Shown here one piece after another: positions 36,407 to 46,061 of a DNA stretch of 64,000 nucleotides. A program made the translations under genes and the position numbers. How positions within the stretch are numbered: the stretch's first letter is position 1; each line of letters begins with the position of its first letter. The stretch lies in NCBI RefSeq assembly GCF_029891575.1, contig NZ_JARZHF010000004.1, positions 1 to 64,000 on the forward strand, written 5' to 3'. The stretch is from Salipaludibacillus daqingensis (GTDB lineage Bacteria; Bacillota; Bacilli; Bacillales; Salisediminibacteriaceae). The notes under the pieces were generated by a model. It searched no databases, was not told where the DNA came from, and saw only the letters and a list, made by a program, of their open reading frames with translations.

Positions 36407-37612
36407 TTATATTTCTGAATAAATTTGAAACATTGGCACGATTATCGAAATAACGATCGTACCAACGATAACGGCAAGCAAAACGATCATTATTGGTTCA
36501 ATCAACGACTTCAGTTTGTCTGTGGCGTATTCTACTTCTTTTTCATAAAATTGAGCCACTTTCGTCAACATTTCATCTAGGGAACCAGTTTCTTCACCAA
36601 TCGAAATCATCTGCACGACAAGCGGTGGATATACCCAATGTTTTTTCATCGGTTCCGTCAGACGTTGCCCACTTTCCAATGCTTCTCGTGATTTTTTTAA
36701 TGATCGAGCGATAACTTCATTTTGAACAATTTTTTCGACCATTTGTAACGACTGTAAAATCGGAACAGAACTAGAAAAAAGGGAACTTAGTGTTCGTGTC
36801 ATTCTAGCCAAAGCAGCTTTTTGTAGTAGTGGTCCAAAGATCGGCATCTTAAGTAAGGCATAATCTACATAGTACTTCGTGTCAGGCTTTTGCATCACAC
36901 CCCAAATGATCAGAGCTACCAATACGAATATAAGTACTATGAGCCACCATAAGTTCGCTACAACATTACTTGCGCCTAGAACAAACAGCGTAATAGCCGG
37001 CAATTCTCCTCCTACATCAGAGAGCATCGACGCAAATGTTGGGACGACAGATGACAGTAAAAAAATAACAACTGCAATAGCGACTAAACCGACGATCATC
37101 GGATAAGCCATCGCTGCTTTTACTTTTTGTCTTGTTTCATGCTGTTTCTCAAATTGAAGAGCTAATTGATCCAACGTCTCATCTAATGATCCACTTGCTT
37201 CCCCTGCGCGAACCATATGGATAAATATCATTGGGAAAACTTTTCGGTGTTGAGCAGCCGCTTCTGAAAAAGGTCTTCCTTCCACTAGCTCCTCTTCCAC
37301 TTGTTCAAGGGCACGACCAAGTGCTTTACTAGACGTTTGTTTTGCTAAAATAGCCGTTGCATCTCTTAGGGACACTCCAGAGTTTAACAGCGTAGAAAAT
37401 TGTCGTAAAAATAAGACAAAATCTTGTAACCTTACAGGATTACCGAAAGTAATTTCTTTGTTAAAAAACGTCGATTCCATTTGATCCACTGATGCTAGCG
37501 CTACACCTTGAGACCTGAGCTTTTCGATGACATGTTTTTTCGTTTGTCCGGTTATCGTGCCTTCTTTTTTCAAGCCATTTTTGAGCTTTCCTTTATATTT
37601 ATATTGAGGCAT
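36407..37612 (-). CDS. pilC: Type IV pilus inner-membrane platform protein PilC
   Basis: A 401-residue protein with two GspF/PilC domains (about 70-190 and 270-395), each with conserved FLRQFSTLLNSGVSL / MTRTLSSLFSSSVPI starts, and three long hydrophobic helices. It begins MPQYKYKGKLKNG, as PilC/GspF proteins do. It couples the PilB and PilT motors to the growing pilus. Its start overlaps the pilT stop. Confidence 0.95.
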   Translation of the reverse strand: MPQYKYKGKLKNGLKKEGTITGQTKKHVIEKLRSQGVALASVDQMESTFFNKEITFGNPVRLQDFVLFLRQFSTLLNSGVSLRDATAILAKQTSSKALGRALEQVEEELVEGRPFSEAAAQHRKVFPMIFIHMVRAGEASGSLDETLDQLALQFEKQHETRQKVKAAMAYPMIVGLVAIAVVIFLLSSVVPTFASMLSDVGGELPAITLFVLGASNVVANLWWLIVLIFVLVALIIWGVMQKPDTKYYVDYALLKMPIFGPLLQKAALARMTRTLSSLFSSSVPILQSLQMVEKIVQNEVIARSLKKSREALESGQRLTEPMKKHWVYPPLVVQMISIGEETGSLDEMLTKVAQFYEKEVEYATDKLKSLIEPIMIVLLAVIVGTIVISIIVPMFQIYSEI

Positions 37613-38652
37613 TAGGCATTCCTCTCTTGCAAATAAGGATATACTTCTTCATGACTTACTTCTTTACGATTCAATAGTTCTTGAATCGACATCGCTAATG
37701 TATTCATGCCTTCTTTTCGACTCGTTTGCATCACATTATGAATTTGATGAACCTTTTCGTTACGGATCATATTTGCAATCGCCGGGTTATTAATCAGAAT
37801 TTCTGTCGCTGCTCTTCTACCTTGCCGATTCACTGTAGGAAACAACCGCTGCGATACGATCGCTGTCAGTACGCTAGCAAGTTGGATTCGAATTTGCGCT
37901 TGCTGACCTGGTGGAAAAACGTCAATAATTCGATCAATTGTGGCAGGTGCGTTTGATGTATGCAACGTTGCAAATACTAAATGCCCCGTTTCCGCTGCCG
38001 TTATTGCTGTTGCAATCGTTTCAAGATCTCTCATTTCTCCTACTAAAATAACGTCAGGATCTTGACGAAGGGACGCTCTCAATCCATTTGCAAAGGATTT
38101 TGTGTCACTGCCCACTTCCCGTTGGTCAATGATGCTATTCCTGTGTTTATGCAAGTATTCAATCGGATCTTCCAACGTAATAATATGCTTTTTTTGCGTC
38201 TCATTAATATGTTTTAACATAGATGCTAGAGTCGTAGACTTCCCACTTCCTGTCGGTCCAGTAACTAATACGAGTCCTTGTTTTCGTTCCGCTATCTTTG
38301 AGAGAATTTGTGGCATCCTTAACTCTTCGAGAGAAGGGATGCTTGTAGAAAGGACTCGGATCGCCATGCTAATGTGTGACCGTTGATGGTAAGCGTTAAT
38401 CCGAAAGCGCGATACTTGTGGAATACCGTAAGAAAAATCTACTTCCCCCTTTTCGCGAAGGATTTGTAAATAGTTAGCAGGCAAGATAGACTCTGCCATC
38501 GCTGTCATCACATCAGGGGAAATCGTTTCGGTATCCATTTTGACTAACTCTCCGTTAATGCGAAACATCGGCGGCATACCAATCGTTAAGTGAAGATCAG
38601 ATGCTTGAATGGTCACTGCTTTTTTTAATAAATGGGTGATTTTTTCTTCCAT
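37612..38652 (-). CDS. pilT: Pilus retraction ATPase PilT
   Basis: A 346-residue hexameric ATPase that depolymerises the pilus and drives twitching. Walker A GPTGSGKSTT is near residue 134; LEDPIEY, the Walker B region DVILVGEMRD and the His box GHLVFATLHTSNA follow. The N-terminal ASDLHLTIGMPPMFRINGEL is diagnostic of PilT. Presence of a retraction motor points to a dynamic pilus, not merely an assembly system for competence. Confidence 0.95.
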   Translation of the reverse strand: MEEKITHLLKKAVTIQASDLHLTIGMPPMFRINGELVKMDTETISPDVMTAMAESILPANYLQILREKGEVDFSYGIPQVSRFRINAYHQRSHISMAIRVLSTSIPSLEELRMPQILSKIAERKQGLVLVTGPTGSGKSTTLASMLKHINETQKKHIITLEDPIEYLHKHRNSIIDQREVGSDTKSFANGLRASLRQDPDVILVGEMRDLETIATAITAAETGHLVFATLHTSNAPATIDRIIDVFPPGQQAQIRIQLASVLTAIVSQRLFPTVNRQGRRAATEILINNPAIANMIRNEKVHQIHNVMQTSRKEGMNTLAMSIQELLNRKEVSHEEVYPYLQERNA

Positions 38653-38662
38653 CTCATTTCAC

Positions 38663-40327
38663 CTACTTTTCTGTCGCTACTCTTAGCACTTCTTCTGTTG
38701 TCGTCCATCCATCGATGACTTTTTGCAACCCATCATCGACGAGAAATGTCATGCCATTTTCTAGTACGTAATCCCGTATGTCTTGACTTGATTTTTCATT
38801 CATTATCATCGATTTTATTTCATCATCCATCACGAGCATTTCATGAATAGCTAATCGTCCTCGATATCCAGTCATATTGCATGTCGGACATCCTTCTCCA
38901 TAGTGAACTTCCGAAACATTTAAACCTCTACGTGAAAAGATGCGGTCTTCTCTAATCGATACGTCTCGAGATGTTTTGCAGTCTCGACAAATCCGTCGGA
39001 CTAAACGTTGCGACACGATTCCTGACAAAGAAGAAGCCAACAAAAATGGCTCAATTTTCATATCCATAAGTCGATTAATTGTACTAATCGCATCGTTTGT
39101 ATGGATTGTGCTTAATACGAGGTGACCCGTTAAGGAAGCTCTAACAGCGATTTCGGCCGTTTCAGAATCACGGATTTCGCCAACCATGATGACGTCTGGA
39201 TCTTGTCGCAAAATGGCTCTTAGTCCGTTGGCAAATGACATGCCCACTTTGTTATTAACTTGAATTTGATTAATCCCTTCCAGTTGATATTCAACTGGAT
39301 CTTCTACCGTAATAATGTTGACTCTTTCACTATTCAGCCGATTAAGTCCAGCATATAATGTGGATGACTTCCCCGAACCCGTTGGTCCAGTTATCAAAAT
39401 GATTCCATTCGGCTTGGCTAAAAGACTTTTGAATTTTTCCAAGTGCTGATTACTAAATCCTAGTTTTTCCATATCATTTAAGGAGTTTCCTAAATCTAGA
39501 ATTCTCATCACAACTTTTTCCCCATATACCGTCGGCAATGTGGAAATACGCAAATCGACCGGGTGAAAGTCTACATTAACCTTAATACGACCATCTTGTG
39601 GCACTCGTGCTTCTGTTATATCAAGATTAGCCATGATCTTCACTCGCGCAATCAACATGTTTTGCATATGTTTTGGTAAGCTTCTCTCGGGTCTTAAAAC
39701 ACCATCGATTCGGTACCTAATTATGACTTTATTTTCTTGTGGATCAATATGTATATCACTTGCTCTTTCCTGAACCGCTCTTAATAAAAGTTGGTTAACT
39801 AGTTTAACCATTGGTGATTCTTCTTCACTAGCAACGTTTATTTCTGTTGAATTTGATTGAAATTCTTCCTCATCTATCATTTCTTCCAATGATTCATCTA
39901 AATCGTAATATTTGTGAATCGTTCGAACGATATCATCTTTTGTTGCAATGGCTACTTCCACTTGAAATCCAGAAGATAAGCGTATGTCATCAATTGTAAA
40001 ATAGTCCATAGGATCAGCCATGGCAATGTATAACTTATCTCCTTCACGTTTTAACGGCATAACAAAATTTCTGATTGCCACTTCTTTTGCGATCATGCTA
40101 GTGACTTTAGGGTCAATCGGGTATCGATACAAACTCACATGAGGAATACCTAGTTGGAATTCCAACACTTCGATTAACTGTTGTTCCGTTATATATCCTT
40201 GTTGTAATAAGGAGTCTCCTAATTTTTGTTTGTCAGTTTTATGTTTCAGCGCATCAGACAGCTGATCCGAAGTAATTAAACCTGTATCAACGAGAAGGTC
40301 TCCTAAACGTTTTCGTGACTTTTTCAT
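38663..40327 (-). CDS. pilB: Pilus extension ATPase PilB with MshEN-type domain
   Basis: A 554-residue GspE/PilB ATPase. The N-terminus (about 1-60) carries two copies of the MshEN motif (RLGDLLVDTGLITSDQL and KLGDSLLQQGYITEQQL, each ending in a leucine/glutamine helix), which bind c-di-GMP in MshE. Walker A GPTGSGKSSTLY is near residue 315; PDVIMVGEIRDSETA and GHLVLSTIHTNDA follow. A zinc-binding pair of CxxC motifs is also present (CRDC and CPTC). GGTGGTG before the ATG at 40327 sets the start over an upstream frame. It is the first pilus gene. c-di-GMP control is an inference. Confidence 0.93.
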   Translation of the reverse strand: MKKSRKRLGDLLVDTGLITSDQLSDALKHKTDKQKLGDSLLQQGYITEQQLIEVLEFQLGIPHVSLYRYPIDPKVTSMIAKEVAIRNFVMPLKREGDKLYIAMADPMDYFTIDDIRLSSGFQVEVAIATKDDIVRTIHKYYDLDESLEEMIDEEEFQSNSTEINVASEEESPMVKLVNQLLLRAVQERASDIHIDPQENKVIIRYRIDGVLRPERSLPKHMQNMLIARVKIMANLDITEARVPQDGRIKVNVDFHPVDLRISTLPTVYGEKVVMRILDLGNSLNDMEKLGFSNQHLEKFKSLLAKPNGIILITGPTGSGKSSTLYAGLNRLNSERVNIITVEDPVEYQLEGINQIQVNNKVGMSFANGLRAILRQDPDVIMVGEIRDSETAEIAVRASLTGHLVLSTIHTNDAISTINRLMDMKIEPFLLASSLSGIVSQRLVRRICRDCKTSRDVSIREDRIFSRRGLNVSEVHYGEGCPTCNMTGYRGRLAIHEMLVMDDEIKSMIMNEKSSQDIRDYVLENGMTFLVDDGLQKVIDGWTTTEEVLRVATEK

Positions 40328-40665
40328 CGTTTCACCACCTATGATTTTCAAGCTTAGAATAAAGACAATTGTTCTCTATTTTGAATATTAATAGGTCATT
40401 AAGCACATATATCATGAATCAAGTCCTAGGTTATCTATATCTATTATAATGTATTAATGATTATTTTACAGTGAAATTTGGAAATTTCAACATATATTCA
40501 TTCCATAAACTTCATATTTATATGCCAAAAAGCTCATGAATGACCATCTTAACATGACAAGCAATGTCTTTTTCTGTCAAATATAGATGATGATTAAGGG
40601 ATTATAAACCTATATTTTTTTGACTAAAAAAGGTGACCCTGATGGTCACCTTAATAAAATTAGAA
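40328..40665. other. Promoter region of the pilus operon
   Basis: There is no gene here. On the minus strand a perfect -10-like TATAAT (40443-40448) lies about 115 bp before pilB, but no good -35 accompanies it. A TTGACA (near 40580) has no matching -10 at normal spacing. A weak or activated promoter is likely. The terminator at 40625-40652 closes the upstream gene. Confidence 0.45.
40625..40652 (-). terminator. Terminator after the G5-domain gene
   Basis: A 9-bp perfect stem AAGGTGACC / GGTCACCTT is followed on the minus strand by TTTTT. It lies 14 bp after the stop and insulates the pilus operon. Confidence 0.85.
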
Positions 40666-42204
40666 TTAATTTTTAATCAAATGTCCGTCTTCATCGTATT
40701 TTGGAAAAACAGGAACGCGACCTTCCTCATCACCTGGAGTGAAGTCATCTTCTCTATTACTTTCCCACTCCTCTTGATTCGATCCTGGGCTTCCTAGAGA
40801 TCCTCTTTGATCAGCATCAGGAACTGCACTACCATCTCCTTGATCACCCCCACCTTGAAAGAAATCTCCTTCTAAACCAGAGTTTCCTCCAGGAAAGTTA
40901 TCTCTATCCGAAGCAGGCTGCTCATCGTTATATGATTCACCATCTTGAGGGGGAGCACCTCCACGGTCACCTTCTTCATTATTATCATCAAACTCGTTGA
41001 AAAATTCGTCCTCACTTTGGTCAAATGGATCTTCGTCTTCTTCGATTAAATCTACTTTGCTTCTTTTCTCCATTCGATGTTCAGGTGGATAGTAATCTTT
41101 CGCTATTTGTTCCGTTCTCATTTCATCAGTAAGTGGATAAACGATCGTTCGTATTAACTCATAGCTCAATCCATTTTTTCCAGAATCGACGGTTTGTGTC
41201 TGTCCTTCTCGAAGGTCATTCGAATATTGAACAATTGTTCTAGGACTAATCGTTTCTTGATTAACGACATCAACGTTGATTAAATAAGGAAATTCTTCCC
41301 CAATGAAATCAACAGACAATTGATTATTTGTCCACTCAAACTCAAGTTTGTAATCTATTGGGTTAGGATTCTCAAATACTAAATCATCCTGTTCTGGATT
41401 CATTTTTACGTCAAAACCTACATTTATTTCTTCTCTAAGAGCGTCATTTTGAACTCTTTCTATGAGATGAAAGTTACTCGGAAGAACAGCTTCATAAATT
41501 GCTGAAGCTAGTTTAGACAAAGACTCATCATCCAATGGACTGATTGCTGCACTTTCCATTGACTCCATGAACGAAAATTGACTATCTGCCTCTAGCGTGA
41601 TAGTTGGTAAATCTTGCATCCACTCTTCAACTAAGGAAGAATCTATTGCTCTAGAAGCCGTCATTAGCGTCTTTTCAACATCTACTTGATCTTCAAAAAC
41701 ATAATCATGGACATTAATCACCACATCACTATTCGGCAACGACGATAATTCCTCTTCGATATCATTTAATAGTCCTTCGAGATGAACAACATTGGGTACA
41801 TCTGAATAATATTCAAAATTCTCTAGAACGTTTAATAATTGTTGTTCCGAACCTAATACAACTAAACTATCATTCTGTTCCTCTGATATCATCAATTCTT
41901 CTATTGATTCATCTACAAGGAAATTAAAACTATCTAAAGAGTATTCTTGCTTTTCATCAAACCAACGAAGTTCTAACGTATGATTAGCTTTCCATTGATC
42001 CACCTCTTCTTTTAATTGTAGAGACGCTTCTTCTTGATTCAATTCACTAATATCCATATTAGATATGACAGTTTCTGATTCAAACCGCTCTTCTTCAAAC
42101 CATGTTGAATAAACAAGTTCACCGGAATATGTAAACAAGGTTAAGAAAAAGATGCTTCCTACCATAATTATTAAAGAAGATACAAACCATTGCCATTTAT
42201 ACAT
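40666..42204 (-). CDS. Membrane-anchored protein with G5-like domain and acidic tail
   Basis: A 512-residue protein with one N-terminal membrane helix (about 8-30) and a large extracytoplasmic part. Around residues 340-400 lies a G5-like domain (VQYSNDLREGQTQ, then VDSGKNGLSYELIRTIVY). The last 120 residues are low-complexity, rich in Asp, Glu, Gly, Gln and Asn. G5 domains occur in cell-surface and wall-binding proteins; the tail may be disordered and surface-exposed. The start MYKWQW at 42204 is set by AGAAGGAA. It follows a small membrane protein gene and precedes the pilus operon, separated by a terminator. Function unknown. Confidence 0.8.
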   Translation of the reverse strand: MYKWQWFVSSLIIMVGSIFFLTLFTYSGELVYSTWFEEERFESETVISNMDISELNQEEASLQLKEEVDQWKANHTLELRWFDEKQEYSLDSFNFLVDESIEELMISEEQNDSLVVLGSEQQLLNVLENFEYYSDVPNVVHLEGLLNDIEEELSSLPNSDVVINVHDYVFEDQVDVEKTLMTASRAIDSSLVEEWMQDLPTITLEADSQFSFMESMESAAISPLDDESLSKLASAIYEAVLPSNFHLIERVQNDALREEINVGFDVKMNPEQDDLVFENPNPIDYKLEFEWTNNQLSVDFIGEEFPYLINVDVVNQETISPRTIVQYSNDLREGQTQTVDSGKNGLSYELIRTIVYPLTDEMRTEQIAKDYYPPEHRMEKRSKVDLIEEDEDPFDQSEDEFFNEFDDNNEEGDRGGAPPQDGESYNDEQPASDRDNFPGGNSGLEGDFFQGGGDQGDGSAVPDADQRGSLGSPGSNQEEWESNREDDFTPGDEEGRVPVFPKYDEDGHLIKN

Positions 42205-42232
42205 ATATGTATTCCTTCTTTCAGCTGGATAA

Positions 42233-42493
42233 TTAAGCGAGTTCATCCGTTTCTAATTTCAATGAATCTGCTCGTTGAGAAAGGAGAAAAGCCGTCACCA
42301 TAATAAGAAAGAAAATAACGACACCTACGATACTCCAGTGGATAAATTCCAATAAAAATAACCCTAATATAAAGTAAAAAGACGACATGATAATATGAAT
42401 GAACGTTCCTAGTTTAGTAAAAACGGACGGTAATACTAATAAAATAGGAATAAGAATGACCATTCCTATAAGCGCAATTATCATTTGTGTCAT
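42233..42493 (-). CDS. Small membrane protein of unknown function
   Basis: An 86-residue protein with three hydrophobic segments and a polar C-terminus. I do not recognise the family. AAAGGA lies eleven bases before the ATG at 42493; a TTG six bases earlier is an alternative start. It lies 28 bp upstream of the G5-domain gene and is probably cotranscribed with it. Confidence 0.65.
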   Translation of the reverse strand: MTQMIIALIGMVILIPILLVLPSVFTKLGTFIHIIMSSFYFILGLFLLEFIHWSIVGVVIFFLIMVTAFLLSQRADSLKLETDELA

Positions 42494-42671
42494 TAGCAAC
42501 CAGGTCCTTTCTACCACTAATTAGAAAAATATTCTTACTTTCATTAAACCATTGTAAGAAGTAGGAAGCAATAAATAATCTAAACATAATAAAATATCAT
42601 TCCTAAAAAGCAACACGGAGGATGAATTCCGTGTTGCTTTGCGAAAAAATAGTCCATAAGAATAATAAATA

Positions 42672-44369
42672 TTAAATCAACTGTGCTACCTTGTTTCTTC
42701 CTTTTTGCTTTGCTCCGGTGTACATGGCTCGATCAGCATTTCTCAATACAGATATAGGTGATTCATCTTCTTCTAATTTCATCGCAACACCGATACTCGC
42801 CGTAATTTGAACTATTTTCTTTTCTCCATTATTCAAATCATTATTAACAACAAACTCTTGTTTTTCAATAGCATATCTTAATTTTTCTGCCATTTCATAT
42901 GCTTCGCTCATTGTGGTTTCTCTGAGTAACACTACAAATTCCTCTCCACCGTAACGAGCAGTTACTCCTGTAGATCCTACATTATCATTTAAAACAGCGG
43001 CTACTTGAATAAGGACGTCATTTCCACTTTGATGACCATATGTATCATTAATTTTTTTAAAGTGGTCTAAATCAAGCAAAATGATCGCAAATTTATCATA
43101 ACGAGTGGGTGGATCAAAGTCTTCCAATAATATATTCTCAAAATATTTAAAGTTATACAAGTTCGTTAAGGCACACCGCTCACTTTTTTCTTTTGTTTTT
43201 TCCAAGTACCTCGCATTTTGTAAAGCAACTGTTAAATAGTTTGTCATGATTTCCAATAATATTTGGTGACTTTTTTCAAACGCATATTTTCGTTCAGAAG
43301 TGATTGTTACGACAGCCATAACTTTGTTATTTCGAATGTATGGAGCAGAAATAATGGAATGAACATTATCATAAATTTTATCAACATCAAGATGTCTCCA
43401 TTGTTTTTGTGAATGATAAACTACAGATTCCTTATTTTTGAGAACAAAGTTACTAATACCGTCTCCCTGATAAACCTTCCAATCGGTCACTCCGGATTCA
43501 TCGAAAGTATAGATAGGTTTCAGTGACTCTTCTCCTGTTCGTTCAAAGAGATAAAACCCACGGGCTGGAAAAACATCTTTACACTTATGAACAAATAATT
43601 CTATTATCTCATCTACATTTAAACGGTCGTTCACTTCATAACCAAATTTACTGGCTAGTTTTAATAACCCCGTTGTTTTTTTCGCATCATTATTAAGTCT
43701 TAAGATGAGAGAAACGGCAATGATTGGAATCCCGGCAAGTAAAATAGATGTATACCCTACTTCTTCGACTAAAACAGCTAGAGATAATCCAAGTGGTAAT
43801 ACTACGATTCCCATCACAAGTTGCCACATTAACGCCTCATCAAAATAGTTAATATTTCTTATTTTTAAAACCAACGCTCTTAATATATATATCAAACCAC
43901 TATTTAATATGATAAATGTACAGAAATAGATTAATATTGGTAGCCATAAGTCAAAAAGTCGATCAATAGTGACGTCCCCAACTTGTCCACCAAATACAAA
44001 AAACATTGCTCCAGCGCCAAACGAAGTTAAAAGGAAAATAAGTGAGTTTAATGGGAACCGATAACTCTCCTGTTTTGATAGCTTTAAGCTTGAGAGTGTT
44101 GCTGCAATCGCTACTTGACTCAATACAGCTTCTATTAATAAACCAAAATGCAAAAAAATTGCAAGAGAAATACCGTGTAATGGAATCAATGACGTTTGTT
44201 TGATTTGAATAGGAAATAACGACGCAACAACAATTAAAATCATAAATGAAATGATCGTTGGCCATGACGTTTCCCAAATCAAATATGTACGTTCAAAAAT
44301 AAAATAAAGAATAGGTGGAAATGTCACAATCCACAGAACCCAGGTCAGCTGTTTTTGTCCATCAGACAA
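42672..44369 (-). CDS. Membrane GAF-GGDEF diguanylate cyclase
   Basis: A 565-residue protein. About seven membrane helices (1-225) form an unrecognised integral sensor, then come a GAF-like domain (about 240-390) and a GGDEF domain (about 405-565). The active site reads RYGGEEFVVLL, an accepted GGDEF variant, and LLDLDHFKKINDTYGHQSGNDVL is intact, so cyclase activity is likely. There is no EAL domain. The start is a TTG at 44369 with AAAGGATG upstream. It lies two genes upstream of the pilus operon, which suggests, but does not prove, that it feeds the MshEN-bearing PilB. Confidence 0.9.
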   Translation of the reverse strand: MSDGQKQLTWVLWIVTFPPILYFIFERTYLIWETSWPTIISFMILIVVASLFPIQIKQTSLIPLHGISLAIFLHFGLLIEAVLSQVAIAATLSSLKLSKQESYRFPLNSLIFLLTSFGAGAMFFVFGGQVGDVTIDRLFDLWLPILIYFCTFIILNSGLIYILRALVLKIRNINYFDEALMWQLVMGIVVLPLGLSLAVLVEEVGYTSILLAGIPIIAVSLILRLNNDAKKTTGLLKLASKFGYEVNDRLNVDEIIELFVHKCKDVFPARGFYLFERTGEESLKPIYTFDESGVTDWKVYQGDGISNFVLKNKESVVYHSQKQWRHLDVDKIYDNVHSIISAPYIRNNKVMAVVTITSERKYAFEKSHQILLEIMTNYLTVALQNARYLEKTKEKSERCALTNLYNFKYFENILLEDFDPPTRYDKFAIILLDLDHFKKINDTYGHQSGNDVLIQVAAVLNDNVGSTGVTARYGGEEFVVLLRETTMSEAYEMAEKLRYAIEKQEFVVNNDLNNGEKKIVQITASIGVAMKLEEDESPISVLRNADRAMYTGAKQKGRNKVAQLI

Positions 44370-44650
44370 TTCCTCACATCCTTTAATTATTCTTAGTTCA
44401 TTCGACTCACATTGAGAAAGTCGCTATCTATGTCAGAAAACAAATATGTATGATTAAAGAATAGCCTACATCCAACTATTGGTCTATTATTCGGAATTTT
44501 CCAACTGATGGCTCATTTATAGTACCATAATTTAATTATTCTGTTAAGTCTGATGCATCAATTGACATATTATTTTCGAAACGGTGTAATGACCAATGAA
44601 CCAGTTCTTTATAATCTATTTCAACATTCTTAATGATCACCATTTTACCA

Positions 44651-45940
44651 TTATATTAAATATGAACGACATTCTCCTATGAAATAATGGGAACCAGTAA
44701 TAATTAATACATTATTTTGATTTGCTAGTTCTCGCCAACTTTGAATCCATTTTGGTACATCTTTCACCCATTTTTTGTTCAGCTCATTTTTAGGTAACAT
44801 TTCTTCATAATCACGAATTGTCATCGCTCTCGGTGAAGAAAAACTAGCAAGATAAAGAGAAGCATCTACAGATGAGAGTTTCTCGACCATTTTTTGAATA
44901 GGTTTGTCTTTCATTGCCGCAAATAATAGTGTCACATCAGAATTCACATACGTGTTCTCGATTAGTTTGCACACTGTGTCTATCGCCTCTACGTTGTGTG
45001 CCGTATCAAGAATGATTGTTGGGTTATTAGCGATTCGTTCCCACCGACCTGGAACAAATGCTTGGCGTAACCCATGAACTTTGTGACCTTCAGAGACAGG
45101 TAAAATATCTATTATCCCTTCAACAATAGCAAGAGCTAAAGAAGCGTTAATAGTCTGGTGATCACCTACTAACTGCATTGTATAAGATGTAGCTTCTTCA
45201 TCCGCTTTTTTATATGTAAAAATTTGATTGTCGGAAAATTGCATCGTCTCAATCTTTATTTCATCGAATACAGAAAATACTGTAGTCTCATTTTCTTTTG
45301 CCGTTTGCTTCATTATTTCCAATGCTTCCCCTTTACAAGCGGTGAAATGAGGCACCCCTTTTTTGATGACTCCCGCTTTTTCTTTTGCTATTTCTCGTAA
45401 TGTTTCTCCGAGAAATTGTTGGTGATCCAATCCAACATTTGAAACGGCAGTTGCTATCGGAAAAGGAAGTATATTTGTTGCATCCAATCTCCCACCCATT
45501 CCTGCTTCTATTAAAACAACATCAACAGGACGAACATATGCAAAATAATAATAAGTAATTGCAACCATGCACTCGAACTCACTAATCTTTTCATCTCTTC
45601 TTTTTTCAACCCCTTTAACTAATGGTTCTACCTTTTGGCAAACCATAACAAAATCTTCAGTTACTATCGGGTTTTCATTCCTTGTAATCTGGTCTTTTTC
45701 TGCTCCAAAAACGGGCGTATTAAATGCACCAACCTCATACCCTGCTTCTCTATAGATAGATGATATAAATGCACACGTCGAACCCTTCCCATTTGTTCCT
45801 GCAACATGAATTGCCTTTATTTTTTCCTCAGGATGATCAAGAGCTTCCATTAACGCTTCTATTCTATCTAACGAATAAACAATTCCAGCATCACGCTTGG
45901 ACTGAATAAAGTTTCTTGCTTGTCGTTCATTTGTAATCAT
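44651..45940 (-). CDS. folC: Folylpolyglutamate synthase / dihydrofolate synthase
   Basis: A 429-residue Mur-ligase-family enzyme that adds glutamate to folates. The P-loop HVAGTNGKGSTCAFIS is near residue 45, with AGMGGRLDATN, VGLDHQQFLG and ILDTAHNVEA. AAAGGAG before the ATG sets the start. Its place downstream of valS matches B. subtilis, although six lia/dat genes and an ATP-grasp pair have entered between. Confidence 0.95.
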   Translation of the reverse strand: MITNERQARNFIQSKRDAGIVYSLDRIEALMEALDHPEEKIKAIHVAGTNGKGSTCAFISSIYREAGYEVGAFNTPVFGAEKDQITRNENPIVTEDFVMVCQKVEPLVKGVEKRRDEKISEFECMVAITYYYFAYVRPVDVVLIEAGMGGRLDATNILPFPIATAVSNVGLDHQQFLGETLREIAKEKAGVIKKGVPHFTACKGEALEIMKQTAKENETTVFSVFDEIKIETMQFSDNQIFTYKKADEEATSYTMQLVGDHQTINASLALAIVEGIIDILPVSEGHKVHGLRQAFVPGRWERIANNPTIILDTAHNVEAIDTVCKLIENTYVNSDVTLLFAAMKDKPIQKMVEKLSSVDASLYLASFSSPRAMTIRDYEEMLPKNELNKKWVKDVPKWIQSWRELANQNNVLIITGSHYFIGECRSYLI

Positions 45941-46061
45941 AACTATTCTCCTTTACTGATTTCTGTTGATTTTCAACAGGAAACGTGACATGATTCAAGT
46001 AGAATCTATGCGAATATTATGCTTTATTAGAGCTATTTTCCCTTTGAAAGGACGTAAAACC

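Noticed and set aside
45966-46061. ATG at 45966 as start of the first ATP-grasp gene
   Set aside because: No ribosome binding site, and the extra 32 residues have no counterpart in the paralogue, while the TTG at 46062 has AAAGGACG and aligns with it.
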